Assembly: GCF_001499655.1 (NCBI RefSeq)
Contig: NZ_LN879502.1
Location: forward strand, 1,240,001-1,304,000
Source: Candidatus Protochlamydia naegleriophila
GTDB lineage: Bacteria > Chlamydiota > Chlamydiia > Chlamydiales > Parachlamydiaceae
Reading direction: 5' to 3'
Length of the DNA stretch: 64,000 nt
Part shown: piece after piece, positions 52,919 through 62,458 of the stretch
How positions within the stretch are numbered: the stretch's first letter is position 1
How the letters are laid out: each line of letters opens with the position of its first letter
Notes under the pieces: model-generated
Databases searched by the model: none
What the model saw: only the letters and a program-made list of their open reading frames with translations
Told to the model about the DNA's origin: nothing
Translations under genes and position numbers: made by a program

Positions 52919-53815
52919 TCAAATGTTGACTCCCAAGTCTATTGTGATGGCAAAAGAGCGCCACTTAGTCTGTTTGATTCGCTCCTCATTAGAATAGGCG
53001 CTAAAACCGCTAATTGGCTTCCAATGTCCTTTAATTGCTTTCCATTCCTGCAGCTTTAATCCGAGCCCTACATACCAGCAAAGATTGAAGTTCCACTTAG
53101 AGTCGATGTAAAAAACTTGGCCATGCGCGTGATCGGAGTGATGTCGGTCAGAGAAAAAATGTTTGCGAATGCTTTGAAGATCCGAAAGTTTTCTTTTTCC
53201 ATGCCAATCGACTAGGTGGTATTCATAACCAGCGTTAAAAACGAATTCATGTAGACGGCATTCTAAATCGATTCCGCACCAAGGCCCTTCCCAGCGGTTC
53301 GTATAGGTCAGATTGTTTGCATCGACATATCCGTGCAGATGAGATGATTTAAAAAATTGCTCATGATAAGACCATCCTCCCATGGGTGTAATGGTAAAAA
53401 ATTGGCAAAAGGGAATGAGATTGAATTGATAGCCGATTCCAAAAGTTGCCTCTTTAATCCACCCTTTTCGAATGTTGGCTCTTAGGTGAGATGGGCTGCT
53501 CGAATCAAAGAGTTGCGATTCGATGCATTTTCCATGAACGGCCCATCCATAGTTAGCATCTACGCGGACGAGGAAATCGAGCAGAGAAAGTCTACCCTTA
53601 AAGCCCAATTGATAAAGGGAAATGGAGTCGAGTTTTAAATCGTCCTTTGCAAGTAAAGAGTAAGAGTCATTTGATTCGACTGAGGTTGATAAAGAATCGT
53701 TCCGGTAACCATTCGTGAGTTTTAAATCGAATCCAAGCAGTTCGGAATGAAGCACGTAGGATGAACATAAGGAGAAGAAGAAGAGAGTAAAGATCAGGTG
53801 TTTTTTTAAAGACAT
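52919..53815 (-). CDS. Outer-membrane beta-barrel protein candidate (Pom-like?)
   Basis: 298 residues. Signal peptide 1-22 (MSLKKHLIFTLFFFSLCSSYV). The mature part has alternating hydrophobic/polar strands with many aromatics (Trp, Tyr, Phe) and ends in ITIDLGVNI, suggesting a beta-barrel of 8-12 strands. The size and style are similar to the Protochlamydia outer-membrane (Pom) proteins, but I cannot confirm homology. His-rich loops (RHHSDHAHGQ near 226) could bind metal or be surface-exposed. Confidence 0.65.
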   Translation of the reverse strand: MSLKKHLIFTLFFFSLCSSYVLHSELLGFDLKLTNGYRNDSLSTSVESNDSYSLLAKDDLKLDSISLYQLGFKGRLSLLDFLVRVDANYGWAVHGKCIESQLFDSSSPSHLRANIRKGWIKEATFGIGYQFNLIPFCQFFTITPMGGWSYHEQFFKSSHLHGYVDANNLTYTNRWEGPWCGIDLECRLHEFVFNAGYEYHLVDWHGKRKLSDLQSIRKHFFSDRHHSDHAHGQVFYIDSKWNFNLCWYVGLGLKLQEWKAIKGHWKPISGFSAYSNEERIKQTKWRSFAITIDLGVNI

Positions 53816-54314
53816 GGCACACTCATAAAAAGTAAGAAAAAGAAAAAACGTTTTTTAAGCAGGCAAACTATAAAGGATCCTCCTCTTTTAGCTGTAGAGA
53901 ATTTTATGAAGCCTTGCGCCATTAGAAAGGACCTTTAAATTAATTTCAAATTGTTATTGCTGCTATAGCTGTTTTTAAGAAGGGGCTGTCTTGGGAAATA
54001 AATTTAAATCCATTTAATTAGTAGGTTTTATATTAGCTTGTCAATAGACTGAGGTGTAAACGCTTTCATTGAGTCTATTGTAAATAGGGCTTGAGATTTC
54101 ATCCTTTTTGAGTACAAGAGCTGAGCCTTGGAAAAAACTCGCTACTTGTACTATCTTAAATCTAAAGATTGTCAGATGGGAACAGAATATTCTCAAGGAT
54201 TGAGAAACTATTGCCTATTTACACTTTTAGAGGTATGCTTAGCTGTTTTTGCATGAAGAAATGGAATTTTAAGACACTCTGAAATTTTAGAAATTGACGT
54301 GTAGAGGAGTTTGG
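53816..54314. other. Long non-coding gap before potA
   Basis: Nearly 500 bp between the divergent beta-barrel gene and potA, without a supported gene. It probably holds both promoters; no repeat or RNA structure is convincing. Confidence 0.4.
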
Positions 54315-55436
54315 ATGGTAGAGAGCATTGTTTTTGAGCGGGTCTCAAAAAAATTTGGGGATAGCAAGGCACTTGACGATGTTTCATTTGCGATTAAAAA
54401 AGGCGAATTTTTTTCGCTTTTGGGTCCAAGTGGGTGTGGAAAAACAACACTGCTAAGAATTTTGGCAGGGTTTGAGCGTCCAGACAGCGGCAGAATCTTA
54501 CTAGATGGCCAAGATATAACGAAACTTCCTCCGAACAAGCGGCCTATCAACACCGTCTTTCAAAACTATGCCCTTTTCCCTCATTTGACAATCTGGGAAA
54601 ATATCGCCTTCGGTCTTCGCATAGCTCAAAGGCCAGAAAGTGAAATCAAGCAAGAGGTTGAACGGATGCTTGCTTTGATTCAAATGAGTGAGCATGGCCA
54701 TAAGAAGCCCGATCAGATCAGCGGTGGACAAAAGCAGCGCGTAGCTATTGCTCGAGCTCTTGTCAATCATCCGCAAATTTTATTGTTAGATGAACCTTTG
54801 GCGGCGCTCGATCTTAAATTGCGTCAAAAAATGCTTTTGGATCTTGATCGCATTCATGATGAAGTAGGAATCACCTTTATCTTTGTCACACATGATCAAA
54901 GCGAGGCGATGGCCGTCAGCGATCGCATTGCTGTTTTGCATAAAGGCAGTCTGGAGCAAATTGGAACGCCCGTAGAAATTTACGAGATGCCGAGAAGCAG
55001 CTTTGTAGCTGACTTTATTGGCGACACCAACTTTTTTGATGGGGTAGTGATGGAAATGGCTCAAAAAGACTACAGTTTGGTGGAGGTTGAAGGATTTCCG
55101 CAAATTTTCTGCTTCAACGACAAGCAGCTTTCTAAAGGCGATGCAGTCCATTTAAGCGTACGACCGGAAAAAATTCATATTTCAAGAGAAGCGCCCCCTC
55201 CGCATCCTCTCCACAATGTCTTTCAAGGGGTTGTTGACGATGCGATTTATAAAGGTGATCATACAAATTTTGGCGTGCAAATTGGCAACCGTAAAATTTC
55301 TGTGAATCAACAGCACAGTCGCTTTTTATTAGACGAGGCTCCTATTAAGTGGAAGGACACGGTCTGGATTTGGTGGCATGCAGATGATGGATTTATGTTG
55401 GAGCGGTGCCAAAAGCTCGAAAATGCCAATGAATAA
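54315..55436 (+). CDS. potA: Spermidine/putrescine ABC transporter ATPase PotA
   Basis: 373 residues from ATG 54315, chosen because GAGGAGTTTGG precedes it; the TTG at 54294 is less likely. FSLLGPSGCGKTTLLRIL holds the Walker A, ISGGQKQRVAIARALVNHP the signature, LLLDEPLAALD the Walker B, and the C-terminal TOBE domain (about 270-370) with SVRPEKIHIS is typical of PotA/CysA-type ATPases. It energises uptake through PotB-PotC; cytoplasmic face of the membrane. First gene of potABCD, overlapping potB by 14 bp. Confidence 0.94.
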   Translation: MVESIVFERVSKKFGDSKALDDVSFAIKKGEFFSLLGPSGCGKTTLLRILAGFERPDSGRILLDGQDITKLPPNKRPINTVFQNYALFPHLTIWENIAFGLRIAQRPESEIKQEVERMLALIQMSEHGHKKPDQISGGQKQRVAIARALVNHPQILLLDEPLAALDLKLRQKMLLDLDRIHDEVGITFIFVTHDQSEAMAVSDRIAVLHKGSLEQIGTPVEIYEMPRSSFVADFIGDTNFFDGVVMEMAQKDYSLVEVEGFPQIFCFNDKQLSKGDAVHLSVRPEKIHISREAPPPHPLHNVFQGVVDDAIYKGDHTNFGVQIGNRKISVNQQHSRFLLDEAPIKWKDTVWIWWHADDGFMLERCQKLENANE

Positions 55437-56298
55437 TAAATCACGCAGCGAATGGTTTTTAACGCTTCCTTCATTCATTTGGCTATTGATTTTCTTCCTT
55501 GTGCCAACGTGCATCATCTATGCTTATGCCTTAAAGCCCCATACGATTTATGGAAGTGTAGGTGAGGGATTTTCATTTGATGCCATCAAAGATTTAATGG
55601 ATCCTAACTACTACATCTTGATCGGGCGGACGCTTTTTTTGGGAATTGCCACAACCCTTATTTGTCTGCTTTTGGCTCTTCCAGTGGGTTATCAGATGAC
55701 TCTTCTTTCTACAAAAGCGAGGCATCTTTTGATGCTGTTGCTAGTTCTTCCTTTTTGGAGCAGCTTTCTTATTCGCATTTTTGCTTGGAAGATGCTGCTT
55801 CATCCTGAAGGCTATATAAAAAAAATCCTTGTTTTTTTGCACGTCGTCGATTCAGACACCTCATTGCTTTACAACTTAGCTTCAGTCGTGCTAGTCATGG
55901 TATATACCTATTTACCATTTGCCGTTTTTCCAATCTATGCCGCGGCATCTAAGTTTAATTTTCAATTGCTGGAAGCTGCAATGGATCTTGGAGCGACACG
56001 TAGCAAGGCTTTTTTCCAAGTTTTTATTCCTGGGATCGGAAAAGGGATTATGACGGCTACGGTCATGGTCTTTATCTCGGCTGTGGGTGCATATGTCATA
56101 CCCGATCTCGTGGGAGGCTTTAGCAGCGAAATGATTGGTAATAAGATCGCTCAAAGGGTTTTTGTTGATCGCAATTTGCCCCAAGCAAGCGCTTTATCTG
56201 CATTGTTGTCATTGGTGATTTTTTTGCCGTTACTAGCCATTGTTTTTGTTTCATCTCGCCAGAAAAAGATTGAAGCCGAAGTGAGGAACCGAGAATGA
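55423..56298 (+). CDS. potB: Polyamine ABC transporter permease PotB
   Basis: 291 residues from ATG 55423 (or ATG 55429); the longer frame upstream is internal to potA. Six membrane helices. TFLVPTCIIYAYALK-like first helix, LPFWSSFLIRIFAWKMLL and EAAMDLGATRSKAFFQVFIPGIGKG (the EAA loop that docks PotA) define the family. Start overlaps the potA end and stop overlaps potC by ATGA. Confidence 0.93.
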   Translation: MPMNNKSRSEWFLTLPSFIWLLIFFLVPTCIIYAYALKPHTIYGSVGEGFSFDAIKDLMDPNYYILIGRTLFLGIATTLICLLLALPVGYQMTLLSTKARHLLMLLLVLPFWSSFLIRIFAWKMLLHPEGYIKKILVFLHVVDSDTSLLYNLASVVLVMVYTYLPFAVFPIYAAASKFNFQLLEAAMDLGATRSKAFFQVFIPGIGKGIMTATVMVFISAVGAYVIPDLVGGFSSEMIGNKIAQRVFVDRNLPQASALSALLSLVIFLPLLAIVFVSSRQKKIEAEVRNRE

Positions 56299-57062
56299 GA
56301 CGCAGTCCTTTGAGTTTTTGGATCACGGTTTTAGTCCTGATCTTTTTGTATGTTCCCATTATTGTGCTCATCATCACGTCTTTTAACGATTCTCGTTTTG
56401 GTGGGGAGTGGATGGGCTTTACCTTTAAGTGGTATGAGAGACTATGGAATGAGCATAAGATGTGGTATGCCTTGCGCAATTCGCTAATTGTTGGCGTTTC
56501 GGCAACAGTAGCTTCGACCATTTTGGGTACCTGTGCAGCTTTTGCTTTACATCGCTATAAGACAAGGTTGCAGAAGGTCCATTATGGCTTGATTTATACG
56601 CCTTTGCTTATTCCTGATATTTTGACAGGAATCAGCCTGCTGCTCTTTTTTGTGACTGTAAATATTCAGCTAGGGCTTTTTACTGTCTTCATAGCCCATA
56701 CGACCTTTTGTATGAGCTATGTCACAATGGTGATGTTGTCTAAGCTACAAAACTTCGATTTTACTTTAATCGAGGCGGCTCAAGATTTAGGTGCCAATAC
56801 ATGGACACTTACTCGCAGGGTATTGTTGCCATTACTCGCGCCTGGATTAATGGCTGGGGCTCTTTTGGCATTTATGTTGTCGATTGACGACTTTGTCATC
56901 ACTTTTTTTGTGGCAGGGCAAGGAGTCTCTACGTTGCCAATCTATGTTTATAACATGATTAAATTTGGATCGACACCAATTGTCAATGCACTTTCAGTGC
57001 TGATTCTCGTCATCACATTTGTTTTTATATTTTTTACACAAAGTCTATCCAAGGATGATTGA
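56295..57062 (+). CDS. potC: Polyamine ABC transporter permease PotC
   Basis: 255 residues, six membrane helices. VPIIVLIITSFNDSRFG at the N-terminus and IEAAQDLGANTWTLTRRVLLPLLAPG (EAA loop) near 160 match PotC. Second permease of the complex. ATGA overlap with potB; two bases separate its stop from the potD ATG. Confidence 0.93.
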   Translation: MRRSPLSFWITVLVLIFLYVPIIVLIITSFNDSRFGGEWMGFTFKWYERLWNEHKMWYALRNSLIVGVSATVASTILGTCAAFALHRYKTRLQKVHYGLIYTPLLIPDILTGISLLLFFVTVNIQLGLFTVFIAHTTFCMSYVTMVMLSKLQNFDFTLIEAAQDLGANTWTLTRRVLLPLLAPGLMAGALLAFMLSIDDFVITFFVAGQGVSTLPIYVYNMIKFGSTPIVNALSVLILVITFVFIFFTQSLSKDD

Positions 57063-57064
57063 AC

Positions 57065-58102
57065 ATGAAAAAATATTTCCTCTCTTTATTGACAATGGTG
57101 TTCTGCCTTGCAGCTTTCACCGGTTGCCAAAATTCTACGGGGCCAGAACTTCACATCATGATTTGGAGCGACTACATCAAGCCAGAGCTCATTGAACGCT
57201 TTCAAGATGAGCATCAATGCAAAGTTGTGGTGGACACGTTTGATTCAAATGAATCGATGTATGCCAAACTGAAGCTGGGCCGTACGGGCTATGATGTCAT
57301 TTTTCCGAGCAACTATTTTGTGAATATCATGAATCAACAAGGGATGTTGCAGCCTCTCGATGCTACGCTGATTCCAAATGCGCAGAATCTGGATCCGCAG
57401 TATCTTAAACAGATCAATCCCGCATTGCTTAACTATGGCATTCCTTATATGGTTTCGAGCGCAGGCATCATTTATCGGACAGATAAAGTTGCCGATTTAG
57501 AGTCATCGTGGGGCGTGTTTGGTAAGTCTAATTACAAGGGAAGGATGACGATGCTGAACGATGTGCGTGAGACAATCGGCGCCGCATTGAAATTCTTAGG
57601 CTATAGTGCTAATACCACAAATCCCACCGAAATTGACGAAGCCGCTCAGCTTCTAATCAATTGGAAACCAAACTTTGCCAAATTCGAAAGCGAGCAATAT
57701 AAGGCAGGAATTGCCAGTGCTGAATACCTAATCGTCAATGGCTATAATGGCGATGCTCTGCAAGTCATGAAAGAAAATTCAAATGTTGACTTTATCTATC
57801 CGCAAGAGGGAATTACTTTTTCGGTAGATTTCATGGTCATCCCTAAAGATGCGCCTAATCGCGAACTGGCTCATGCTTTCATGAATTATTTATTACAAGC
57901 CGATGTGGCAGCAGAAAATATGGAACATTCGCTTTTCTTTAGTCCAAACAAGGCTGCTTATGAGAAGTTGCCCGACGATTTAAGAAACAATAAAGTGCTT
58001 TTTCTTCCGGCCGATGTTTTTGAACAGGCTGAGCTCATCGATTATCTTGGTGAAAAGGGCATTCTATATAATAAGGCATGGGACAAAATCAAGGTGAGCT
58101 AG
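57065..58102 (+). CDS. potD: Polyamine-binding lipoprotein PotD
   Basis: 345 residues from ATG 57065 (a TTG two codons earlier is less likely). A lipoprotein signal ends in AAFTGC near residue 21. The mature part matches the PotD/PotF fold: LHIMIWSDYIKPELIERFQ, FDSNESMYAKLKLGRTGYDVIFPS, GIPYMVSSAGIIYR and FSVDFMVIPKDAPNRELAHAFMNYLL. It binds spermidine or putrescine outside the inner membrane and hands it to PotBC. Last gene of the operon before a strong terminator. Confidence 0.94.
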   Translation: MKKYFLSLLTMVFCLAAFTGCQNSTGPELHIMIWSDYIKPELIERFQDEHQCKVVVDTFDSNESMYAKLKLGRTGYDVIFPSNYFVNIMNQQGMLQPLDATLIPNAQNLDPQYLKQINPALLNYGIPYMVSSAGIIYRTDKVADLESSWGVFGKSNYKGRMTMLNDVRETIGAALKFLGYSANTTNPTEIDEAAQLLINWKPNFAKFESEQYKAGIASAEYLIVNGYNGDALQVMKENSNVDFIYPQEGITFSVDFMVIPKDAPNRELAHAFMNYLLQADVAAENMEHSLFFSPNKAAYEKLPDDLRNNKVLFLPADVFEQAELIDYLGEKGILYNKAWDKIKVS

Positions 58103-58138
58103 CTTTTTTGCTTCCATTTCAAGCAATCAGAGTCCAAG

Positions 58139-58177
58139 GGACTAATCGAGAATAGATGCTCGATTAGTCCTTTTTTA
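58139..58177 (+). terminator. Strong intrinsic terminator of potABCD
   Basis: A perfect 12-bp stem GGACTAATCGAG-aatagatg-CTCGATTAGTCC followed by TTTTTTATTT, 36 bp after potD. Confidence 0.92.
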
Positions 58178-58543
58178 TTTAATTACCACTGTTGCAAAAA
58201 TCTAGTGTTTGCAGGAGCTTCACAAGTTTAAGATTGATGATATGTCTTGCTAGCCATTTGTTATTCAGATTAGATTGATTTCCCTGGCAGTCTGAGCTTG
58301 GGATTCAATGCCTGATCATTTCCTTTCCGTTTGCTCCTTTCCGCTTCCTTGTCTCTGCTTTAAACTTGTGCGCTGCTGCCTGCAGGCCAACTGTTACTGG
58401 TCAATCAACTACCCATTTCTTTACTAAATTTTCATGAAAAATACTGATTTTGCAGTATAAAATGATGTTTTTATGAATAAAAATTAATTGCTTTGTGTTA
58501 AAATACAATTGTTTAGGGTGTGTTAGTTGTAATGTATTAATTA
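58178..58543. other. Non-coding gap after potABCD
   Basis: About 365 bp without a supported gene. No structure beyond AT-rich stretches in the last 150 bp, which may hold the promoter of the following small gene. Confidence 0.4.
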
Positions 58544-58831
58544 ATGGGATTAAAGATGAATATGAGACGTTTTAATTTACAGTATAGGGGATCGTTAATT
58601 TGGCTGATTTTTTGGGTGATCGTTTTTTTCCCCATCGCCTTTGTCCTGCTTTTTACGGCGAGCACTTTTGAAATCAACCGTTCGACTTATAGCTTTTACT
58701 ATAATGGTTCCCGTTTCTGGTTGTGCTTTTGGGTACTGGTTTTCTTTCCGATTGCCTTCATCCTTCTTTTTGTTAATGGGCTTTCCGTTACAGTCGATAA
58801 GCTACCTGGTCAATCCAATTTTGATGCCTAA
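58544..58831 (+). CDS. Small membrane protein made of a duplicated helix segment
   Basis: 95 residues. Residues 9-37 and 48-76 are repeats of one 29-residue unit (offset 39): both contain a Y-x-G-S, then FWxxVFFPIAFxLLF as a membrane helix. So two similar helices are joined by a short polar loop. Such tandem duplications are typical of two-helix hairpins in inclusion membrane (Inc-like) proteins, but the short size and lack of secretion signal leave this open. ATG 58556 or 58562 are possible starts. Confidence 0.65.
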   Translation: MGLKMNMRRFNLQYRGSLIWLIFWVIVFFPIAFVLLFTASTFEINRSTYSFYYNGSRFWLCFWVLVFFPIAFILLFVNGLSVTVDKLPGQSNFDA

Positions 58832-58931
58832 ATGATGGGGGCTTAAGAGAAGAGCGAGTGACTTTTTAACCAGATTGGCTTTGGTAATAAAAGCATTGGC
58901 TCTTTTTCCACTAGATAGAAGGAAGATTTTC

Positions 58932-59324
58932 TCAGCTTTCTTCGGAAGGTGAAGATTGATCGATTCTTTGCTGACGAAGTTTTTCCGATTCTTCGCGATT
59001 GCGCCGATCTTGTTCAATCACACTAGGCGACGATGCTTCTTTTTCATGATGCTCTTGAATTTTTTTTAGCAGATAGTCTGGGATAATGGCCTGAAGTTTA
59101 TGCGGTTCAACTTTTTCCTTTGGCTCGGAAGGTTGAGAAGAGCTCTCTTCTGGTTTTGGCGATTTACACATTAAAGTCTCCGATTCTTGCAGAAATGTAT
59201 CTTGGGATTCACCGTATACAATCCATCCTTGTTCATTTAAGCCTTTTTGGGAAAGGGATTTTGCGCATGGATTGGACGGAGCTTCGCTGTAATAAGCCGT
59301 TTCGGGACCGGGATAATCGTACAT
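58932..59324 (-). CDS. Partner of M4 protease with a protealysin-propeptide-like motif
   Basis: 130 residues, no signal peptide. The first half is Ser/Glu/Pro-rich; residues 78-90 read LQAIIPDYLLKKI, matching the (I)PPYLLxxI signature of protealysin propeptides, followed by a charged helix ending in RNREESEKLRQQR. It is 13 bp downstream of the protease gene on the same strand. A second copy of this motif outside the protease suggests a trans-acting inhibitor or chaperone for it. The function is inference; no family is recognised. Confidence 0.6.
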   Translation of the reverse strand: MYDYPGPETAYYSEAPSNPCAKSLSQKGLNEQGWIVYGESQDTFLQESETLMCKSPKPEESSSQPSEPKEKVEPHKLQAIIPDYLLKKIQEHHEKEASSPSVIEQDRRNREESEKLRQQRIDQSSPSEES

Positions 59325-59337
59325 GATTTATTTTCCT

Positions 59338-60708
59338 TTATGCAAGGCCGACCGCTTTCCAGGCTTGGATCAGATCTTGATGCATTTTGTAATCGGTTGG
59401 AAAGTGTTTGAGAGCTGTGCTAATCGTGGCGTGTGCAAATTCGGCCATTGTACAATTAGGCTTGAGAAGATTGCCTGTTTTTAATGTCAAAAACCACAGA
59501 AGGCCCGCCTTTTGCCATGCATAGCCTCCTTGAGCCGCAGCAAAGAGATAAAACGCCCTGTTGGGAATTCCTGAATTGATATGAACGCCACCGCTATCCT
59601 CGCTTCCAGTGTAGCAGTTAGAGTAGTGGTCTGGTTGCGGGTCTTTTCCGATGATGGGGGAGTTATAAGCATGTCCAGGAGCTTTCATCGAACGAAGAGG
59701 ATAGGATTGATTGCCGAGCTTGATGACTCCTTCTCCAATTAACCAACTCGCCTGATCGGCCGTTTGCCCGTTTTTAAATTGTAAAACGAGAGATCCCCAT
59801 ACGTCGGAAAGGTGTTCGTTTAAGGCTCCCGATTCACCCTCGTAATTCAGCTTATTGCCCGTGATTGCATGGCCAAATTCATGGCCAATGATGGAAAGTT
59901 CGGTTAGATTTTGAACAACGTCGTTGCCGTCTCCATAGATCATTTGCTTTCCATTCCATAGAGCGTTGGCATAGCCTACACCATAGTGAACGGTCGATTT
60001 GATTTCACTTCCTTTACCATCGTATGAAGAAAGGCCATATGCATTCAGCCAAAATAGGTGAACGTCTCTTGCCCCATCCAATGCCTTTTGGGCCGTAGAA
60101 TCTATAGATGGATTTGGAGAGTAATTTGAAGTCACGAACTGTCCGGGCAGCTCCGTACTATTGTGCGCCGTATAAATGGAAATGAGAGGCTCTTGTCCAA
60201 CAGCAAAATAGGCAGCTGCTTGCTTGATCTCAGCCGGCACCTCCTCCTCTTCAAGAGCATTTATATCAAGGGTCTGCTCTCTGATCGCGTCAATCTGCTG
60301 CATTTTCTCGACAATGTAGGTGGGGACAACATAGCAACAGGTGCAAGAGGTGCGACATTCATCAAGAACTCTGACATCGTGGTCTAGATAGCGGACATGA
60401 GTCTCCAAAGTAGAAATAACTCGTTCTTGAATGCAGGCCAGTCGCTCAAGTGCCTCATCCTTTTCAAGAAAATCTTCTTGCTCAAGCTGATTCAGGTAGC
60501 TAGCAATAGCCGTTTCGCAATGCATTTTTAAAGTTGCATCGAAAGAGTCGCCAAGCTCATTTTTTAAATTTGTTAACGCCGGCATTTCTTCGGCTTCGGC
60601 AGAAGCGACACTTTCTGCACCCTCATCGATCAATTGCAGGGGAGTCAGCTGATGAGCTTGAATGAATAAGCGAATATCTGATTCTGTTTGTTTTAAATCG
60701 ACTGTCAT
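59338..60708 (-). CDS. Protealysin-like M4 (thermolysin family) metalloprotease
   Basis: 456 residues. The catalytic block is complete: HEFGH at 276-280 with zinc-binding His276 and His280 and catalytic Glu277, NEHLSD with third ligand Glu298, and GGVHINSGIPNRAFY with His376. CYVVPTYIVEKM at 125-136 resembles the protealysin propeptide motif. There is no signal peptide, as in protealysin-type enzymes that are cytosolic or leave by non-classical routes. The N-terminal 120 residues are an unrecognised helical extension. The partner gene follows at 13 bp. Confidence 0.9.
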   Translation of the reverse strand: MTVDLKQTESDIRLFIQAHQLTPLQLIDEGAESVASAEAEEMPALTNLKNELGDSFDATLKMHCETAIASYLNQLEQEDFLEKDEALERLACIQERVISTLETHVRYLDHDVRVLDECRTSCTCCYVVPTYIVEKMQQIDAIREQTLDINALEEEEVPAEIKQAAAYFAVGQEPLISIYTAHNSTELPGQFVTSNYSPNPSIDSTAQKALDGARDVHLFWLNAYGLSSYDGKGSEIKSTVHYGVGYANALWNGKQMIYGDGNDVVQNLTELSIIGHEFGHAITGNKLNYEGESGALNEHLSDVWGSLVLQFKNGQTADQASWLIGEGVIKLGNQSYPLRSMKAPGHAYNSPIIGKDPQPDHYSNCYTGSEDSGGVHINSGIPNRAFYLFAAAQGGYAWQKAGLLWFLTLKTGNLLKPNCTMAEFAHATISTALKHFPTDYKMHQDLIQAWKAVGLA

Positions 60709-60832
60709 CTTTAAAAAGCTTGGTTAGTTTTAATTAAAAAAAACATTCTATTAGATGGGTGTTTTTTTTATATAAAGATTCACTAAATTTAAAATTTTGC
60801 AATTGGTATGGTGATTTAAAAAGGAGAAAGCG

Positions 60833-61690
60833 ATGAAAAGACATCATGATTTATCCAAACAAGAAGAGCGAGTCATTGATCAAAAAGGGACGGAGCCACC
60901 CAATAGTGGAGAGTACAACGACTTGAAAGAACCTGGAATCTATGTATGCAAACGGTGCGATGCGCCCCTTTATCTCTCTTCCGATAAATTTTCGTCTCAT
61001 TGTGGGTGGCCAAGCTTCGATGATGAAATTAAGGGGAGCGTGGATAAAAAGGTGGATGCGGATGGAAGACGCGTTGAAATTCTTTGCCACCGCTGTGGTG
61101 GGCATTTGGGGCATGTCTTTTCAGGAGAAGGATTTACTCCCAAAAATCTGAGGCATTGCGTCAATTCCATTTCCATGTCATTTGTACCGGCTGTGACCAA
61201 GGAAGGATATCAACGTGCTATTTTTGCGGGCGGATGCTTTTGGGGCGTTGAATATCTGTTTAAAAAGCTCCCAGGTGTGGTAAGGACCTCTGTTGGTTAT
61301 ACGGGAGGTGTCAGCGTGGATCCCAACTATCAAGATGTTTGCACAGGGATGACTCAGCACGCGGAGGCTTTAGAAGTCATTTTCGACCCTAAAGTTATTT
61401 CATATGAAGAGTTGGCAAAATTTTTCTTTGAAATACATGATCCCTCTCAACTCAATCGTCAGGGACCGGATGTTGGCAGTCAATACCGCTCAGTCATTTT
61501 CTATTTAACACAGCAACAGCGCGACATCGCCATGAAATTGATTCAAATCTTGGAAAAACAGGGCGTCAAAGTGGCGACAGAGCTCACACCGGCAGCCCCT
61601 TTTTACCCAGCTGAGCTCTATCATCAAGATTACTACAATAAAACGGGGAAATTGCCTTACTGTCATGTGCGGGTCGCCCGCTTTAAATAG
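60833..61690 (+). CDS. msrAB: Bifunctional methionine sulfoxide reductase MsrB-MsrA fusion
   Basis: 285 residues, MsrB first. MsrB (about 1-125): zinc-binding CKRCDAPLY and [12 protein letters not shown] pairs, WPSF and the catalytic RHCVNSISM. MsrA (about 130-285): catalytic [17 protein letters not shown] and CHVRVARF end. It repairs both diastereomers of methionine sulfoxide. A cytosolic form is likely, as there is no signal peptide. AAGGAG before the ATG. Alone in its transcript. Confidence 0.95.
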   Translation: MKRHHDLSKQEERVIDQKGTEPPNSGEYNDLKEPGIYVCKRCDAPLYLSSDKFSSHCGWPSFDDEIKGSVDKKVDADGRRVEILCHRCGGHLGHVFSGEGFTPKNLRHCVNSISMSFVPAVTKEGYQRAIFAGGCFWGVEYLFKKLPGVVRTSVGYTGGVSVDPNYQDVCTGMTQHAEALEVIFDPKVISYEELAKFFFEIHDPSQLNRQGPDVGSQYRSVIFYLTQQQRDIAMKLIQILEKQGVKVATELTPAAPFYPAELYHQDYYNKTGKLPYCHVRVARFK

Positions 61691-61857
61691 GCCGTTCAAG
61701 CAGGCTCGATTTATTATTTGGGAAGGTTTGTAGTGCGCTTTTATTAATATTTATAGATCTTGACTTGTATATTTTTTTTTATTAACCTCTCGTTTTTTTT
61801 TGTAAAATTTTGAAGATTGCTTTCAAAAAATTGATAACTTAAAAGAAGGTTTTATTA

Positions 61858-62226
61858 ATGACTATTCAAGGTTTCGGTGCAGAATATTACTTTGACAACC
61901 ATAGAGTTGAGCAGCAGCAGCAACAATCGCGTTTGGTTCCTGTTGTTGAAACAGTTCACAATGTTGTTCAACCTGTTTTGACTGAACAAGAGCAAGGAGC
62001 GGAACCATCGCCGTTGCGTCAGACAGGCATCGTGTTAATTGCCGGTCTAGCAGGCCAAACAACTTCGATTGCTCTTTCGGCCTTAAGCATAGCGGGAAAA
62101 ATTCTCCCCCCACCCTATAATTTTCTTCTTGGAGGGACAATTGTTGTTTTAGCCCATTTTACAGGAGGAGTTGTCTATCATAGAATCCACGACAGCCTTA
62201 CTGGTACTTATGTAAACGCTGGGTAA
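61858..62226 (+). CDS. Small two-helix membrane protein
   Basis: 122 residues. The N-terminal 55 are polar and Gln/Glu/Val-rich (EQQQQQSRLVPVVETVHNVV). Then two hydrophobic helices (about 57-80 and 88-108) with a Pro-rich PPPYN loop form a hairpin; the tail is short and polar. Hairpins of this type occur in Inc proteins, though I recognise no family. Another small membrane gene follows 232 bp downstream. Confidence 0.6.
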   Translation: MTIQGFGAEYYFDNHRVEQQQQQSRLVPVVETVHNVVQPVLTEQEQGAEPSPLRQTGIVLIAGLAGQTTSIALSALSIAGKILPPPYNFLLGGTIVVLAHFTGGVVYHRIHDSLTGTYVNAG

Positions 62227-62458
62227 TTGACCATTTCTCGAAGGCCAGCCATAGCAATGGGTGCTTCAGACTGGCCCTTCTTCTAAAAGCCTTCGGATAA
62301 TAAAGCTTGCACGCTTTTGTTTTATTCTGCATTTCTAGTTTTTTTGTACTGCTATTAGTTGCCTTAAGTTTATGACTTGACTTTCATTCCTTTTTTTAAT
62401 AGCCTGCCTTTTTTTAAAAATCTAAGTATAGAAACACTTTAAAAAAGGATATCATTTT

